NCBI GenBank assembly: GCA_938008165.1 | Contig: CALLLP010000044.1 | Location: forward strand, 1 to 32,822 | Direction of reading: 5' to 3' | From: an uncultured Neomegalonema sp. | Lineage (GTDB): Bacteria > Pseudomonadota > Alphaproteobacteria > Rhodobacterales > Rhodobacteraceae | DNA: 32,822 nucleotides | In this document: piece after piece, positions 24,578 through 32,166 of the stretch | How the letters are laid out: every line of letters begins with the position of its first letter | Numbering within the stretch: the first letter of the stretch is position 1 | The notes under the pieces: model-generated | Database searches by the model: none | Seen by the model: only the letters and a program-made list of their open reading frames with translations | What the model was told of the DNA's origin: nothing | Translations under genes and position numbers: made by a program

Positions 24578-24708
24578 CCTAAGACCCGATCATCGCCGTC
24601 ACACGTAACGTCGCAGTATGGTGATAGGGCGTGGTTCCGACAAGTTATTGAAGATCGCCACACAATGCCCCATCTTTGGAACCAGTAAACAGCAAGGAGA
24701 CGATGGCC

Positions 24709-25269
24709 ATGGAAGAGGCCGGTCTGGAGGGACGATTCCTGATCGCGATGCCCGGCATCGGAGACGAGCGATTCCATCGCTCCGTCATTCTCGTCTGTGC
24801 CCATTCGGATCAGGGCGCAATGGGGTTGGTCATCAATCAGCGTGCGGAATCCATCAGTTTTGACGAATTGCTCGAACAACTCGAAATCGAGACCAACGAC
24901 ACGACCTCCAGCACCCCGATCCGCATCGGCGGGCCGGTCGAGAGCGGGCGCGGATTTGTGCTGCATTCCAGCGATTATGCCGGAGACACCGCCCTCGACA
25001 TCGCCGGAAAGTTCATGCTGACCGGCACCGTCGACATCCTGCGCGACATCGCAAAAGGCGAAGGACCGCGCGAAAGGATGATCGCCCTTGGCTATACCGG
25101 CTGGGCGCCGGGGCAATTGGAGCAGGAAATACAGCAAAACGGCTGGCTATCCTGCGATTCGGAATCCGAGATCATCTTCGGCGAATCCGATGATGACAAA
25201 TGGGTCGCCGCCCTGTCGAAAATGGGCATCTCGCCCGGATTGCTGTCGGCAGAGGGTGGATCGGCCTGA
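24709..25269 (+). CDS. yqgE: YqgE/AlgH family protein (UPF0301)
   Basis: This 186-residue cytoplasmic protein belongs to UPF0301 (YqgE/AlgH), widely conserved and of unclear function. Family segments are LEGRFLIAMPGIGDERFHRSVILVCAHSDQGAMGLVINQ, IRIGGPVESGRGFVLHS, LGYTGWAPGQLEQEI and the end DDDKWVAALSKMGISPGLLS. I chose ATG 24709 because GGAG (24696-24699) lies 9 bases upstream; the ATG at 24703 would be only 3 bases away. In many bacteria it neighbours ruvX, which is not here. It is divergent from the zinc-ribbon gene and followed by the ClpP-like gene after 136 bases. Confidence 0.93.
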   Translation: MEEAGLEGRFLIAMPGIGDERFHRSVILVCAHSDQGAMGLVINQRAESISFDELLEQLEIETNDTTSSTPIRIGGPVESGRGFVLHSSDYAGDTALDIAGKFMLTGTVDILRDIAKGEGPRERMIALGYTGWAPGQLEQEIQQNGWLSCDSESEIIFGESDDDKWVAALSKMGISPGLLSAEGGSA

Positions 25270-25323
25270 AACGGACGCGCTGCGGCCCGCGAGAGCGAGC
25301 GGCGATCACGCTAATTTCGCCCC

Positions 25324-25348
25324 TTGTCCAGAATTGAGCGCTGGACAA
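25324..25348. promoter_or_regulatory. Inverted repeat upstream of the ClpP-like gene
   Basis: TTGTCCAG (25324-25331) and CTGGACAA (25341-25348) form a perfect 8-bp inverted repeat with a 9-base spacer, between yqgE and the ClpP-like gene. The size fits a dimeric repressor or activator site. It could also be the yqgE transcript-end hairpin, but no T run follows. Confidence 0.45.
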
Positions 25349-25405
25349 CGTACACGTACAAGATGCTATCAAAGTTTCGCTAACTTCAGTGAACGGAACT
25401 TTGAG

Positions 25406-26230
25406 ATGATTGGTATCCCGACGCGATCCTTCCTGCTCGCCTGCACGCTTCTCTCCAGCTTTGCCATGGCCTTTGGCGATTCCGCTTCTGCGCAGGGCGA
25501 CGCGATCTCATCGCCCGGCACAGCATCGCCCGGCAACGGGGAAGGACCGGCCATCGCCAAAAGCATGGTTCCGGCCACCATGGCGATGCCGGGGGCGATG
25601 TCGCCGTTTCCCTGCCCCGGATGCCCGCCGGTCATCAACCGCAATGGCGGCATGGCGATCATCAATTTCGTTGCGCCGGTCACGTCGAAGACCATGGCGG
25701 AACTGGTCAGGAATGCCCAGAACGCCGTCATCGGCGGGGCGGATTCCATCCGTATCAATATCAGCTCAGGGGGCGGATCGGTCTATGCGATGCAATTCGC
25801 GGTCAATGTGCTCAAGACTCTGGCCGTGCCCATCGAAACCGTCGCTATGTCTCAGATTGCCAGCGCCGCCGTCGCGCTCTACTGCGCCGGGGACACGCGC
25901 TACATGGCCAATGGGGCCGGTCTCTATCTGCATCAGCAAACCGGATATCACGAGATTCAGGACAAGACCGCCGCAGCAATCGTGCGGGAATACACGCTGA
26001 ACAAGCGCTGGTATGACGGCATTCTCTACGCCTGTACGCATGAGCATGCAGACCATACCATGCTCGATTATTCGGCACGGGATGTGGTGATCGATGAGGA
26101 TCAGGCAACCGCGCTCGGCATGACAACGGGATCAATCGGCGATCTGGCCAAGGGAAAGATCTGGGGTCTGGCAGTCAATGTGACCGCCCCCGCCCCGCCC
26201 CACCAAATGAGCTATCCGCCCTATCGCTGA
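25406..26230 (+). CDS. Exported ClpP-like serine protease
   Basis: This 274-residue protein has an N-terminal signal sequence (SFLLACTLLSSFAMAFGDSASAQ), a low-complexity stretch with CPGCP, then a ClpP/crotonase-fold domain from about residue 80. ISSGGGSVYAMQFAVNVL matches the ClpP substrate-cleft strand, MSQIASAAVALYCAG aligns with GQAASMGA and supplies the nucleophile Ser153, and LYLHQQ aligns with MIHQP and supplies His176. The C-terminus is Pro-rich. Clp ATPases are cytoplasmic, so an exported ClpP-like protein would work without them; such proteins are poorly studied. The third catalytic residue was not fixed. GTGAACGGAAC lies just before the ATG. Confidence 0.8.
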   Translation: MIGIPTRSFLLACTLLSSFAMAFGDSASAQGDAISSPGTASPGNGEGPAIAKSMVPATMAMPGAMSPFPCPGCPPVINRNGGMAIINFVAPVTSKTMAELVRNAQNAVIGGADSIRINISSGGGSVYAMQFAVNVLKTLAVPIETVAMSQIASAAVALYCAGDTRYMANGAGLYLHQQTGYHEIQDKTAAAIVREYTLNKRWYDGILYACTHEHADHTMLDYSARDVVIDEDQATALGMTTGSIGDLAKGKIWGLAVNVTAPAPPHQMSYPPYR

Positions 26231-26257
26231 GGGGGGCGGTAAAAGACCCTGACCGCC

Positions 26258-26282
26258 AAAAGCCCCGGTTCTGAACCGGGGC
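26258..26282 (-). terminator. Intrinsic terminator of the response regulator gene
   Basis: GCCCCGGTT and AACCGGGGC (26262-26270 and 26274-26282) form a perfect 9-bp stem with a 3-base loop. On the minus strand it is followed by TTTT (26261-26258), as expected for an intrinsic terminator 38 bases after the regulator stop. On the plus side a smaller GGCGGT/ACCGCC hairpin (26235-26257) follows the ClpP-like gene, so the region may stop both transcripts. Confidence 0.8.
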
Positions 26283-26319
26283 CGAGGGAGGGAGACGCGG
26301 TCAGCACCGCCAGCCAGCG

Positions 26320-27006
26320 TTATGCCGCCAGTCGATAACCGCCCTGCTCCGTGACCAGCAACCGGGCTTCTGAGGGATCCGGCTCGATCTTCTGTCGCAG
26401 GCGATAGATATGGGTTTCGAGCGTATGGGTCGTGACCCCGGCATTATATCCCCAGACCTCATGCAACAAAACGTCACGCCCCACGACCGATCCACCGGCG
26501 CGGTAGAGAAATTTCAGGATGTTGCATTCTTTCTCGGTCAGGCGGATTTTCTTCGAGGCATCGTCGGTCAGCAGCTTCATGCTGGGCTGGAAACTGTATG
26601 GGCCGATCGAGAAAACCGCGTCCTCGCTCTGCTCATGCTGGCGCAGATGGGCGCGCAGACGGGCCAGCAGAACGGCGAATTTAAATGGTTTGGTCATATA
26701 GTCATTCGCGCCTGAATCGAGGCCGAGGATCGTATCGGCATCTGTTATCTGCGCTGTGAGCATCAGAATCGGGGTTTTGACCCCTTGCTTGCGCATCAGG
26801 CGACAGACCTCGCGCCCGTCCATATCGGGCAGATTGACATCCAGAATGATCAGGTCGTGATGCGCCGTCTTCGCTTTCTCGATCCCGGTCGCGCCGGTCC
26901 CTGCCTCGAAGACGTCGAATTCTTCGGTCAAAACGAGTTGATCGGCCAGTGCTTCCCGCAGGTCTTCGTCATCGTCGACCAGCAGAATTTTTTTCATGGT
27001 GCTCAT
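26320..27006 (-). CDS. OmpR-family response regulator (possibly CenR-type)
   Basis: This 228-residue regulator has a receiver domain with the acidic pocket (LLVDDDED), phospho-acceptor Asp56 (LIILDVNLPDMDG), the switch Thr (LMLTAQ) and Lys (YMTKPFKF), then a winged-helix DNA-binding domain (IRLTEKECNILKFLYRAGG, VTTHTLETHIYRLRQKIEPDP, LLVTEQGGYRL). The sequence recalls the alphaproteobacterial CenR cell-envelope regulators, but I recall these only roughly, so no symbol is given. The ATG at 27006 has GGGAGG 7 bases upstream, which decides it over two other ATGs. No sensor kinase is adjacent. It is divergent from ribA. Confidence 0.93.
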   Translation of the reverse strand: MSTMKKILLVDDDEDLREALADQLVLTEEFDVFEAGTGATGIEKAKTAHHDLIILDVNLPDMDGREVCRLMRKQGVKTPILMLTAQITDADTILGLDSGANDYMTKPFKFAVLLARLRAHLRQHEQSEDAVFSIGPYSFQPSMKLLTDDASKKIRLTEKECNILKFLYRAGGSVVGRDVLLHEVWGYNAGVTTHTLETHIYRLRQKIEPDPSEARLLVTEQGGYRLAA

Positions 27007-27132
27007 AAACATGCCTCCCTTGCATCCCGTTCTCTCGCAAAGTTTTGTTGGGCGCACGGCATAGACAAGTTTATGTCAGTATTCTCACGGAGGTGTCACC
27101 ACCACCACGCATATATTTCAGAGAATGGCCTC

Positions 27133-28206
27133 ATGAAACCCCTCAGCGGCACGGATCAGGATCGACTCGAACAGGTCATGGGTGAATTGCGCCGGGGAGC
27201 CGTTGCAGTCATTGGCGATGTTTTGGTGGCAAGTGCAGAAACCGTCGACGCCCAGCGCTTCGCCGGATTGCATGAGCGCGGCGACGCCGTTCTGGCCCTG
27301 ACCGGGCGCCGGGCCGAGGTGTTGAAGCTGCGCGCCTATGATGGCGACATCGCGCGCTTGCCCTTGCCGGAGAATCGCACATTGGTCTCGGCGCTGGCCG
27401 ATCCGGCGGATGATCTGGCCATGCCGATGAAAGGGCCGTTTGAAACCCTGCGTGACGGGGATGGCAGTGTGTCGATGGCACGGCTGGCCATCCGCGTCTG
27501 CAAGGCCGCGCGGCTGCTGCCCGCCGCCATCCTGTCACCGCTCCAGCGGCGCGAGCATCCGGTCGGGATGGTCTATGCCAACAGTCAAGCGCTCGAATCG
27601 GCGCTGGCCGCGCAGACCGTGACGCTCGACCGGTTTTCCGATGCCCATGTTCCCCTGTCGCTGGCCAAGGATGCGCGGGTCTTCGGGTTTCGCCCCTCGG
27701 ACGGTGGCCCGGATCATTTCGCGATTCTCATCGGCGACCCGCCAAAGAATGCGCCGGTCCTCGTGCGCGCACATTCCGAATGCTACACGGGCGATCAACT
27801 CGGCTCGCTAAAATGCGATTGCGGGCCGCAATTGCGCGCGGCATTGGCGCAAATCTCAGCCCATGGAGCGGGGGTATTGCTTTATCTGGCCCAAGAAGGG
27901 CGCGGCATCGGCATGGCCAATAAGCTGCGCGCCTATTCCCTGCAAGATCAGGGATTTGACACTGTGGACGCCAATCACCGCCTCGGCTTTGAGGATGACG
28001 AACGTGATTTCCGGGTCGCGGCGCTGATGCTGGATGCGCTGGGCTTCGGGGCGGTTCGGGTCATGACGAATAATCCACGCAAGCTGGCCGCCTTCGAGCG
28101 CAACGGCATCCGGGTCGCGGATCGTGTGCCGCTGGCCGTGGGCCGGACCGAGCAGAACGACGCCTATCTGGCGACCAAGGCGGCGCGGAGCGGGCATCTA
28201 CTCTGA
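27133..28206 (+). CDS. ribA: GTP cyclohydrolase II
   Basis: This 357-residue enzyme opens GTP to give the first intermediate of riboflavin synthesis. The C-terminal cyclohydrolase II domain has the zinc Cys residues 217, 228 and 230 (HSECYTGDQLGSLKCDCG), LAQEGRGIGMANKLRAYSLQ and DTVDANHRLGF, and RVMTNNPRKLAAFE. The first 140 residues resemble the extra N-terminal domain of alphaproteobacterial RibA and lack evident catalytic motifs of 3,4-dihydroxybutanone-phosphate synthase. The ATG at 27133 is the only sensible start; its ribosome-binding site is weak. No FMN riboswitch is seen in the 126 bases upstream. Confidence 0.94.
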   Translation: MKPLSGTDQDRLEQVMGELRRGAVAVIGDVLVASAETVDAQRFAGLHERGDAVLALTGRRAEVLKLRAYDGDIARLPLPENRTLVSALADPADDLAMPMKGPFETLRDGDGSVSMARLAIRVCKAARLLPAAILSPLQRREHPVGMVYANSQALESALAAQTVTLDRFSDAHVPLSLAKDARVFGFRPSDGGPDHFAILIGDPPKNAPVLVRAHSECYTGDQLGSLKCDCGPQLRAALAQISAHGAGVLLYLAQEGRGIGMANKLRAYSLQDQGFDTVDANHRLGFEDDERDFRVAALMLDALGFGAVRVMTNNPRKLAAFERNGIRVADRVPLAVGRTEQNDAYLATKAARSGHLL

Positions 28207-28264
28207 CGCACCCGCTTGCCAACCCGCCTTCGCCACCCCACATCGCGCATCTAAGGAGGATACG

Positions 28265-29221
28265 ATGCGCCGACGCACATTTCTTGCCGCAGCCGCCGTT
28301 CTCGGCACCGCCGGAACTGTCGCCTCCTGTGCGGGACGGCAGGCCACTCCCCTACCCGATCTAGATGCCGAGCGCGCCTTTCCGCCCCTTGGCCGGATCG
28401 TCGATGTGGAAGGCCTGCCCGTGCATCTGCTGGAAAAAGGAACGGGCGGCCCCCCCGTCATCCTGATCCACGGCGCGAGCGTCAATCTGCGCGACTGGAG
28501 CTTTTCGCTGATGGATCGCCTCGCCCGGACCAACCGGGTCATCGCGATGGACCGGCCCGGCTTTGGCTATTCAAAACGCGGCAGCGGGGCCTGGCCTCCG
28601 GCACGGCAGGCGGCCCATCTGCGCGCCGCCGCCCGGCAGATCGGCGTAGAACGCCCCATCGTCATCGGGCATAGCTGGGGCGGCGCGGTCGCCCTCGCCT
28701 GGGGGCTGGATTTTCCGCAGGATGTAACCGGGGTGGTGCCCGTCTCCGGCGCAACGATGCCTTGGGGGGCCAGCGCGACGCTGTTCCAGACCCTTGGGAT
28801 TGGGCGGCTCGGCGTCGATTACTATCAGGCAAGACTGTCGCGCAATGCCGAGGACGGATCGGTCGAATCCTTCGTCGCCCGCGCCTTTCGGCCCCAACAG
28901 CCGCCCCCCGGCTATATCGATTATGTCGGCGCGCCGCTTTCCTTGCGCGCGGGAACATTGGAGGCGAATGCACAGGATCTGTCCTCACTCCATCTGGCCC
29001 TGCGCAAGATGGCCCCGCGCTATCCGAACATGACCGTTCCGGTCGAAGTGGTGCATGGGGAACGGGATTGGTTGCTTGGGGTCGATCAGCATGTCGAGGA
29101 ATTCGCCGCGCTGGTGCCAGACGTGACCGTGGCCGTCGCCCCCGGAATCGGCCATATGGCGCATCACGCGCGCCCCGACCTTCTGACCGCCGCCATTGCA
29201 CGGCTTTCCGCCCGCGCATGA
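28265..29221 (+). CDS. Alpha/beta hydrolase lipoprotein with Tat-like signal
   Basis: This 318-residue protein starts MRRRTFLAAAAVLGTAGTVASCAG: a twin-Arg motif, hydrophobic core and a possible lipobox (VASC). The hydrolase fold is clear: oxyanion-hole strand VILIHGASVNLRDW, nucleophile elbow GHSWGGA, acid in VVHGERDWLLG and catalytic His in APGIGHMAHH. It resembles epoxide-hydrolase and haloalkane-dehalogenase-like hydrolases, but the substrate cannot be read. AAGGAGGA lies 4 bases before the ATG, an excellent site. The stop overlaps the start of the L,D-transpeptidase gene (ATGA), so the two are co-translated and may both act in the envelope. Confidence 0.88.
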   Translation: MRRRTFLAAAAVLGTAGTVASCAGRQATPLPDLDAERAFPPLGRIVDVEGLPVHLLEKGTGGPPVILIHGASVNLRDWSFSLMDRLARTNRVIAMDRPGFGYSKRGSGAWPPARQAAHLRAAARQIGVERPIVIGHSWGGAVALAWGLDFPQDVTGVVPVSGATMPWGASATLFQTLGIGRLGVDYYQARLSRNAEDGSVESFVARAFRPQQPPPGYIDYVGAPLSLRAGTLEANAQDLSSLHLALRKMAPRYPNMTVPVEVVHGERDWLLGVDQHVEEFAALVPDVTVAVAPGIGHMAHHARPDLLTAAIARLSARA

Positions 29222-29724
29222 GCGTCGGCAACCTGATTGTCGGGCCGCAGGGACAAGCCCGCTTTTTCGGGCGGATCATCCCCTGTGCCATTGGACGGGG
29301 AGGCATCCGCACCGACAAGCGCGAGGGGGACGGGGCCACGCCGGTCGGCTCATGGCGCGTGGAGGGCGGGTATTTTCGCGCCGACCGAATCGCACCCCCC
29401 GTGAGCCGCATCCCTCTGATCCCCAGCGGGCCAAGGGCCGGATGGTCGGACGAGCCGGGCGATCCCGCCTATAACGGCCCCGTTTCCCTGCCCCACCCCT
29501 GCTCACACGAGCGGATGCGGCGGGGGGATTCGCTTTATGATCTGGTGCTGGTGCTCGACCATAACCGCCATCCAGCCATGCCCGGCGCAGGCAGCGCAAT
29601 CTTTATGCATTGCTGGCGAGGGCCGCGCTATCCCACCGCCGGATGTCTCGCTTTTGCCCTGCCGGATCTGCGCTGGATCATCGCGCGCTGGATGCCGTCG
29701 AGCCGGGTGATTATCCGCCCGTGA
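29218..29724 (+). CDS. L,D-transpeptidase (YkuD) family protein
   Basis: This 168-residue protein has the YkuD catalytic signature with His131 and Cys143 (IFMHCWRGPRYPTAGCLAF), preceded by GDGATPVGSWRVEGGYFR, typical of the short L,D-transpeptidase family that forms peptidoglycan cross-links or links proteins to the wall. No signal peptide is visible, although the substrate is periplasmic; the family includes such short forms. The ATG overlaps the hydrolase stop. The end overlaps the convergent yggS by 14 bases. Confidence 0.88.
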   Translation: MSVGNLIVGPQGQARFFGRIIPCAIGRGGIRTDKREGDGATPVGSWRVEGGYFRADRIAPPVSRIPLIPSGPRAGWSDEPGDPAYNGPVSLPHPCSHERMRRGDSLYDLVLVLDHNRHPAMPGAGSAIFMHCWRGPRYPTAGCLAFALPDLRWIIARWMPSSRVIIRP

Positions 29725-30385
29725 TCGCCGATGGGTCCCGCGCCCCGAACAGCGCCGATCCGACCCGAACGGATGTCGCACCATAGGCGATGGCCGCTTC
29801 GAAATCCGCGCTCATGCCCATGCTGACCGCGCTCATCCCATTGCGCTCGGCGATCTGGGCAAGCAGATCGAAATGGCTTTCGGGCGGTTCATCGGCGGGG
29901 GGAATGGCCATGACGCCGGTGACGGGCAGGTCCATTTCCTCCCGACAGCGGGCGATAAAAGCATCGGCCTCGCCGGGAGCGATGCCCGCCTTTTGCTGTT
30001 CCTCGCCGGTATTCACCTGAATATAGAGATCGGGGCAAGCCCCGCGCGCCTGCGCCTCGGTGGCGATCTTGACGGCAAGTCGGGTGCGGTCGACACTCTG
30101 GATCGTATTGAACAGATCCATCGCCGCTTTGACCTTATTGGTCTGTAGCGGGCCGATCAGATGCAGGTCGATCGCGCCATAGCGGTCGCGCAGGGCGGGC
30201 CAGCGGCCCTGTGCCTCCTGCACGCGGTTCTCGCCGAAAATCCGGTGTCCCTCATCCAGCACCGCCTCGATCCGGGCAAGGGGCTGGACTTTCGAGACGG
30301 CGATCAGGCTGACCGATGCCGGATCGCGCCCTGCCGCACGGGCGGCCCGCTCGATTCGCGCGGAAACCTCCGCTAATCCACTCAT
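29711..30385 (-). CDS. yggS: YggS family PLP homeostasis protein
   Basis: This 224-residue PLP-binding protein (YggS/PROSC, alanine-racemase N-terminal fold) controls levels of free pyridoxal phosphate and has no known enzymatic activity. The PLP Lys is in LIAVSKVQPLARIEAVLDEGHRIFGENRVQEA; HLIGPLQTNKVKAAM, YIQVNTGEEQQKAGI, SMGMSADFEAAIAYGATSVRVGSALFG are diagnostic. The ATG overlaps the upstream sulfotransferase stop (ATGA), so it is in one operon with the two sulfotransferases, which is an unusual partner. A longer ORF is only an overlap shadow. Confidence 0.95.
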   Translation of the reverse strand: MSGLAEVSARIERAARAAGRDPASVSLIAVSKVQPLARIEAVLDEGHRIFGENRVQEAQGRWPALRDRYGAIDLHLIGPLQTNKVKAAMDLFNTIQSVDRTRLAVKIATEAQARGACPDLYIQVNTGEEQQKAGIAPGEADAFIARCREEMDLPVTGVMAIPPADEPPESHFDLLAQIAERNGMSAVSMGMSADFEAAIAYGATSVRVGSALFGARDPSAITGG

Positions 30386-31260
30386 GCTTCGACCCTTTTC
30401 GCGATGGCGCCTGTTTCCTCGACCAATTCGGGATACCAGCGCTGGAGCGCAGGCTCGAACGCGCGGTGCAGCGTTGCGACCTGGGCATCGTTCAGGGTTT
30501 CGCGCCAACCGCCCGCGCGGCCCGAATGAAAGAACTTGTCCATCCCCGCCGGACGCTCGATGAATCCACTCTCATCCTCCTGCTTTCGCAGGGCGTCAAA
30601 GCTTGTCGCGCGGATGGTTTTTTTCAACCTCTGCGGGTGCGGCGTCACCTGCAAAAAATCGAAAATCGGCAAGAATCCCCGCTTCGGATCGGCCAGCAAA
30701 TCCTCGTAGCGCACCGTCACACGGGGCAGGCCGGGGGCCGATGTCCAGCTCGTAACATGGTCGTCCCAGCGCCCGAGAACCTCGAAAATGCCGGTTCCTG
30801 AGCCTACGATGCTGGTCGCGCTGACCATGCGCGCGATCGTATCATCGAGGCTGCTGCCGGTATGACGCGCAAAAGAGGGGGCCACATCGAAGGGATTACG
30901 CAGGATATAGATCGCCGCAGCCGTCAGGGCGGGCGGGATCAGCGGTTCGCCGTCGATGGCATCGAGAATCTGGTGCGTCTTGACGAAATGATTGCCCTCG
31001 CGCGCCCCGGCAATCAGCGGCAGGGCCATCGCCCGCGCCCGCATATAATCCGACAGATCACCCTCAGGCGCAAAGCGGCCCCCCGTCGCCTTCTTGTAGA
31101 AATCGAGGCGCGAATCGGAGAGCGTGAATTCGCGCAGGGCATTGATGCCGATCTCGCGTTTCTCGCCCAGAAAGTAGTTGGCGAGAAAGGTTCGCACCCA
31201 TGTATTCCCCGATTTGGGAAAGGAGGCGAGCCAAATGATGCGCTGGAGGCTCGGCTGCAT
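30382..31260 (-). CDS. Sulfotransferase family protein 1
   Basis: This 292-residue cytoplasmic enzyme has the PAPS-binding 5'-phosphosulfate loop FPKSGNTW (IIWLASFPKSGNTWVRTF) and the 3'-phosphate segment YILRNPFDVAPSFARH; a GFIERPAGMDKFFHSGRAGGWRETL block near the C-terminus is usual in bacterial sulfotransferases of this type. The substrate is unknown; candidates are a glycan, lipid or small metabolite. It begins 1 base after the stop of the next sulfotransferase upstream and ends overlapping yggS. The two sulfotransferases share the same layout, so they probably arose by duplication and diverged. Confidence 0.9.
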   Translation of the reverse strand: MQPSLQRIIWLASFPKSGNTWVRTFLANYFLGEKREIGINALREFTLSDSRLDFYKKATGGRFAPEGDLSDYMRARAMALPLIAGAREGNHFVKTHQILDAIDGEPLIPPALTAAAIYILRNPFDVAPSFARHTGSSLDDTIARMVSATSIVGSGTGIFEVLGRWDDHVTSWTSAPGLPRVTVRYEDLLADPKRGFLPIFDFLQVTPHPQRLKKTIRATSFDALRKQEDESGFIERPAGMDKFFHSGRAGGWRETLNDAQVATLHRAFEPALQRWYPELVEETGAIAKRVEA

Positions 31261-31261
31261 C

Positions 31262-32095
31262 CTAGAGATACCCGAACCGCTTCATGACATCGCCATGGTC
31301 GGCCTCGATCCGGTCGATCAGGTCTTGGGGCAGTTTTTCACGGCCCTCGCCAACCTTGCCGGAGCGGAAGAAGCTTTTGGCATCTTTGGGTTTTTCGACG
31401 AAACCGTGATCCTCTTCCTGCTTCTTGGCCTCGTCAAAGCTGGAAAAACGGATCGCGCGAGTGAGGCGCTCGGGGTCTTCCGGTGCCCCGATATAGCGCA
31501 GCGCAGCGCCGAAAGTCGCGACGGGATCGGCCTGCATGTCCTCGTATCGCATGACATGGGTATTGAGCGCTTTGCCATCGACCCAGGAGCGAACGTGATC
31601 GCTCCACCGACCCAGATATTGCGGGACGACCGTTCGGGCCTTGTCGGCAAAGATGGTATGCGAATCGCTGTCGATCGCATCCACCGACCGCTCAGGCGTG
31701 GTCGAAAAATGATGGGCGAAGGAGACAAGCATATCGGCAGGATCGCGGATCACGTAAAGCGCGCCGCGCGAATGGGGCGAGGGGATCAGCGACGTTTTCT
31801 CGATCATGATATTCGCGTTATGCGTCTTCATGAAATTCACATCCGCACCGTTCGCGGCGTGGGTCGCGATGACTTTGGTGCGGTATTTCAGGGTTTCGCG
31901 CGCATCGGAGACGTCGAATTTGCGCCCGGCGGCCTGATGGTAGAGCGTGGCGGAGGCGTCGCTCGGGCCGATGCGATGGGCCTGATTGATCGGGGCCGGT
32001 TCATCGAGATTGAACAGATAATTGAACAGGACCAGACGCAGCCACGTATTCCCCGATTTGGGGTAGGAGGCGAGCCAGATGATCGACTTGGGCAT
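31262..32095 (-). CDS. Sulfotransferase family protein 2
   Basis: This 277-residue sulfotransferase has the phosphosulfate-binding YPKSGNTWLR loop (IIWLASYPKSGNTW) and the 3'-phosphate segment ALYVIRDPADMLVSFAHH. The end GFVEKPKDAKSFFRSGKVGEGREKL parallels sulfotransferase 1, and both have the MKTH/VKTH segment. It is the first gene of the three-gene unit with sulfotransferase 1 and yggS. A GGAAGG site lies upstream of the ATG. Only 17 bases separate it from the T run of the porin terminator, so its own promoter must overlap the terminator or it depends on readthrough. Confidence 0.9.
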   Translation of the reverse strand: MPKSIIWLASYPKSGNTWLRLVLFNYLFNLDEPAPINQAHRIGPSDASATLYHQAAGRKFDVSDARETLKYRTKVIATHAANGADVNFMKTHNANIMIEKTSLIPSPHSRGALYVIRDPADMLVSFAHHFSTTPERSVDAIDSDSHTIFADKARTVVPQYLGRWSDHVRSWVDGKALNTHVMRYEDMQADPVATFGAALRYIGAPEDPERLTRAIRFSSFDEAKKQEEDHGFVEKPKDAKSFFRSGKVGEGREKLPQDLIDRIEADHGDVMKRFGYL

Positions 32096-32112
32096 GGAAC
32101 CTTCCGCTCAAC

Positions 32113-32141
32113 AAAAAAGGAGAGGGCCTGCGCCCTCTCCT
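32113..32141 (-). terminator. Intrinsic terminator of the porin gene
   Basis: AGGAGAGGGC (32118-32127) and GCCCTCTCCT (32132-32141) form a perfect 10-bp stem with a 4-base loop. On the minus strand it is followed by a run of T (32118-32113), 25 bases after the porin stop. This is a textbook strong intrinsic terminator. Confidence 0.93.
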
Positions 32142-32166
32142 CATCGCTTTTCGTGCCGAACCGAAC

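Noticed and set aside
27007..27132. FMN riboswitch before ribA
   Set aside because: The leader lacks the conserved FMN-element segments and is short; it looks like an ordinary divergent promoter region.
27133..27550. RibA N-terminal region as a 3,4-dihydroxybutanone-phosphate synthase (RibB) domain
   Set aside because: The characteristic acidic metal-binding motifs of RibB are not visible; it fits the extra domain of alphaproteobacterial RibA.
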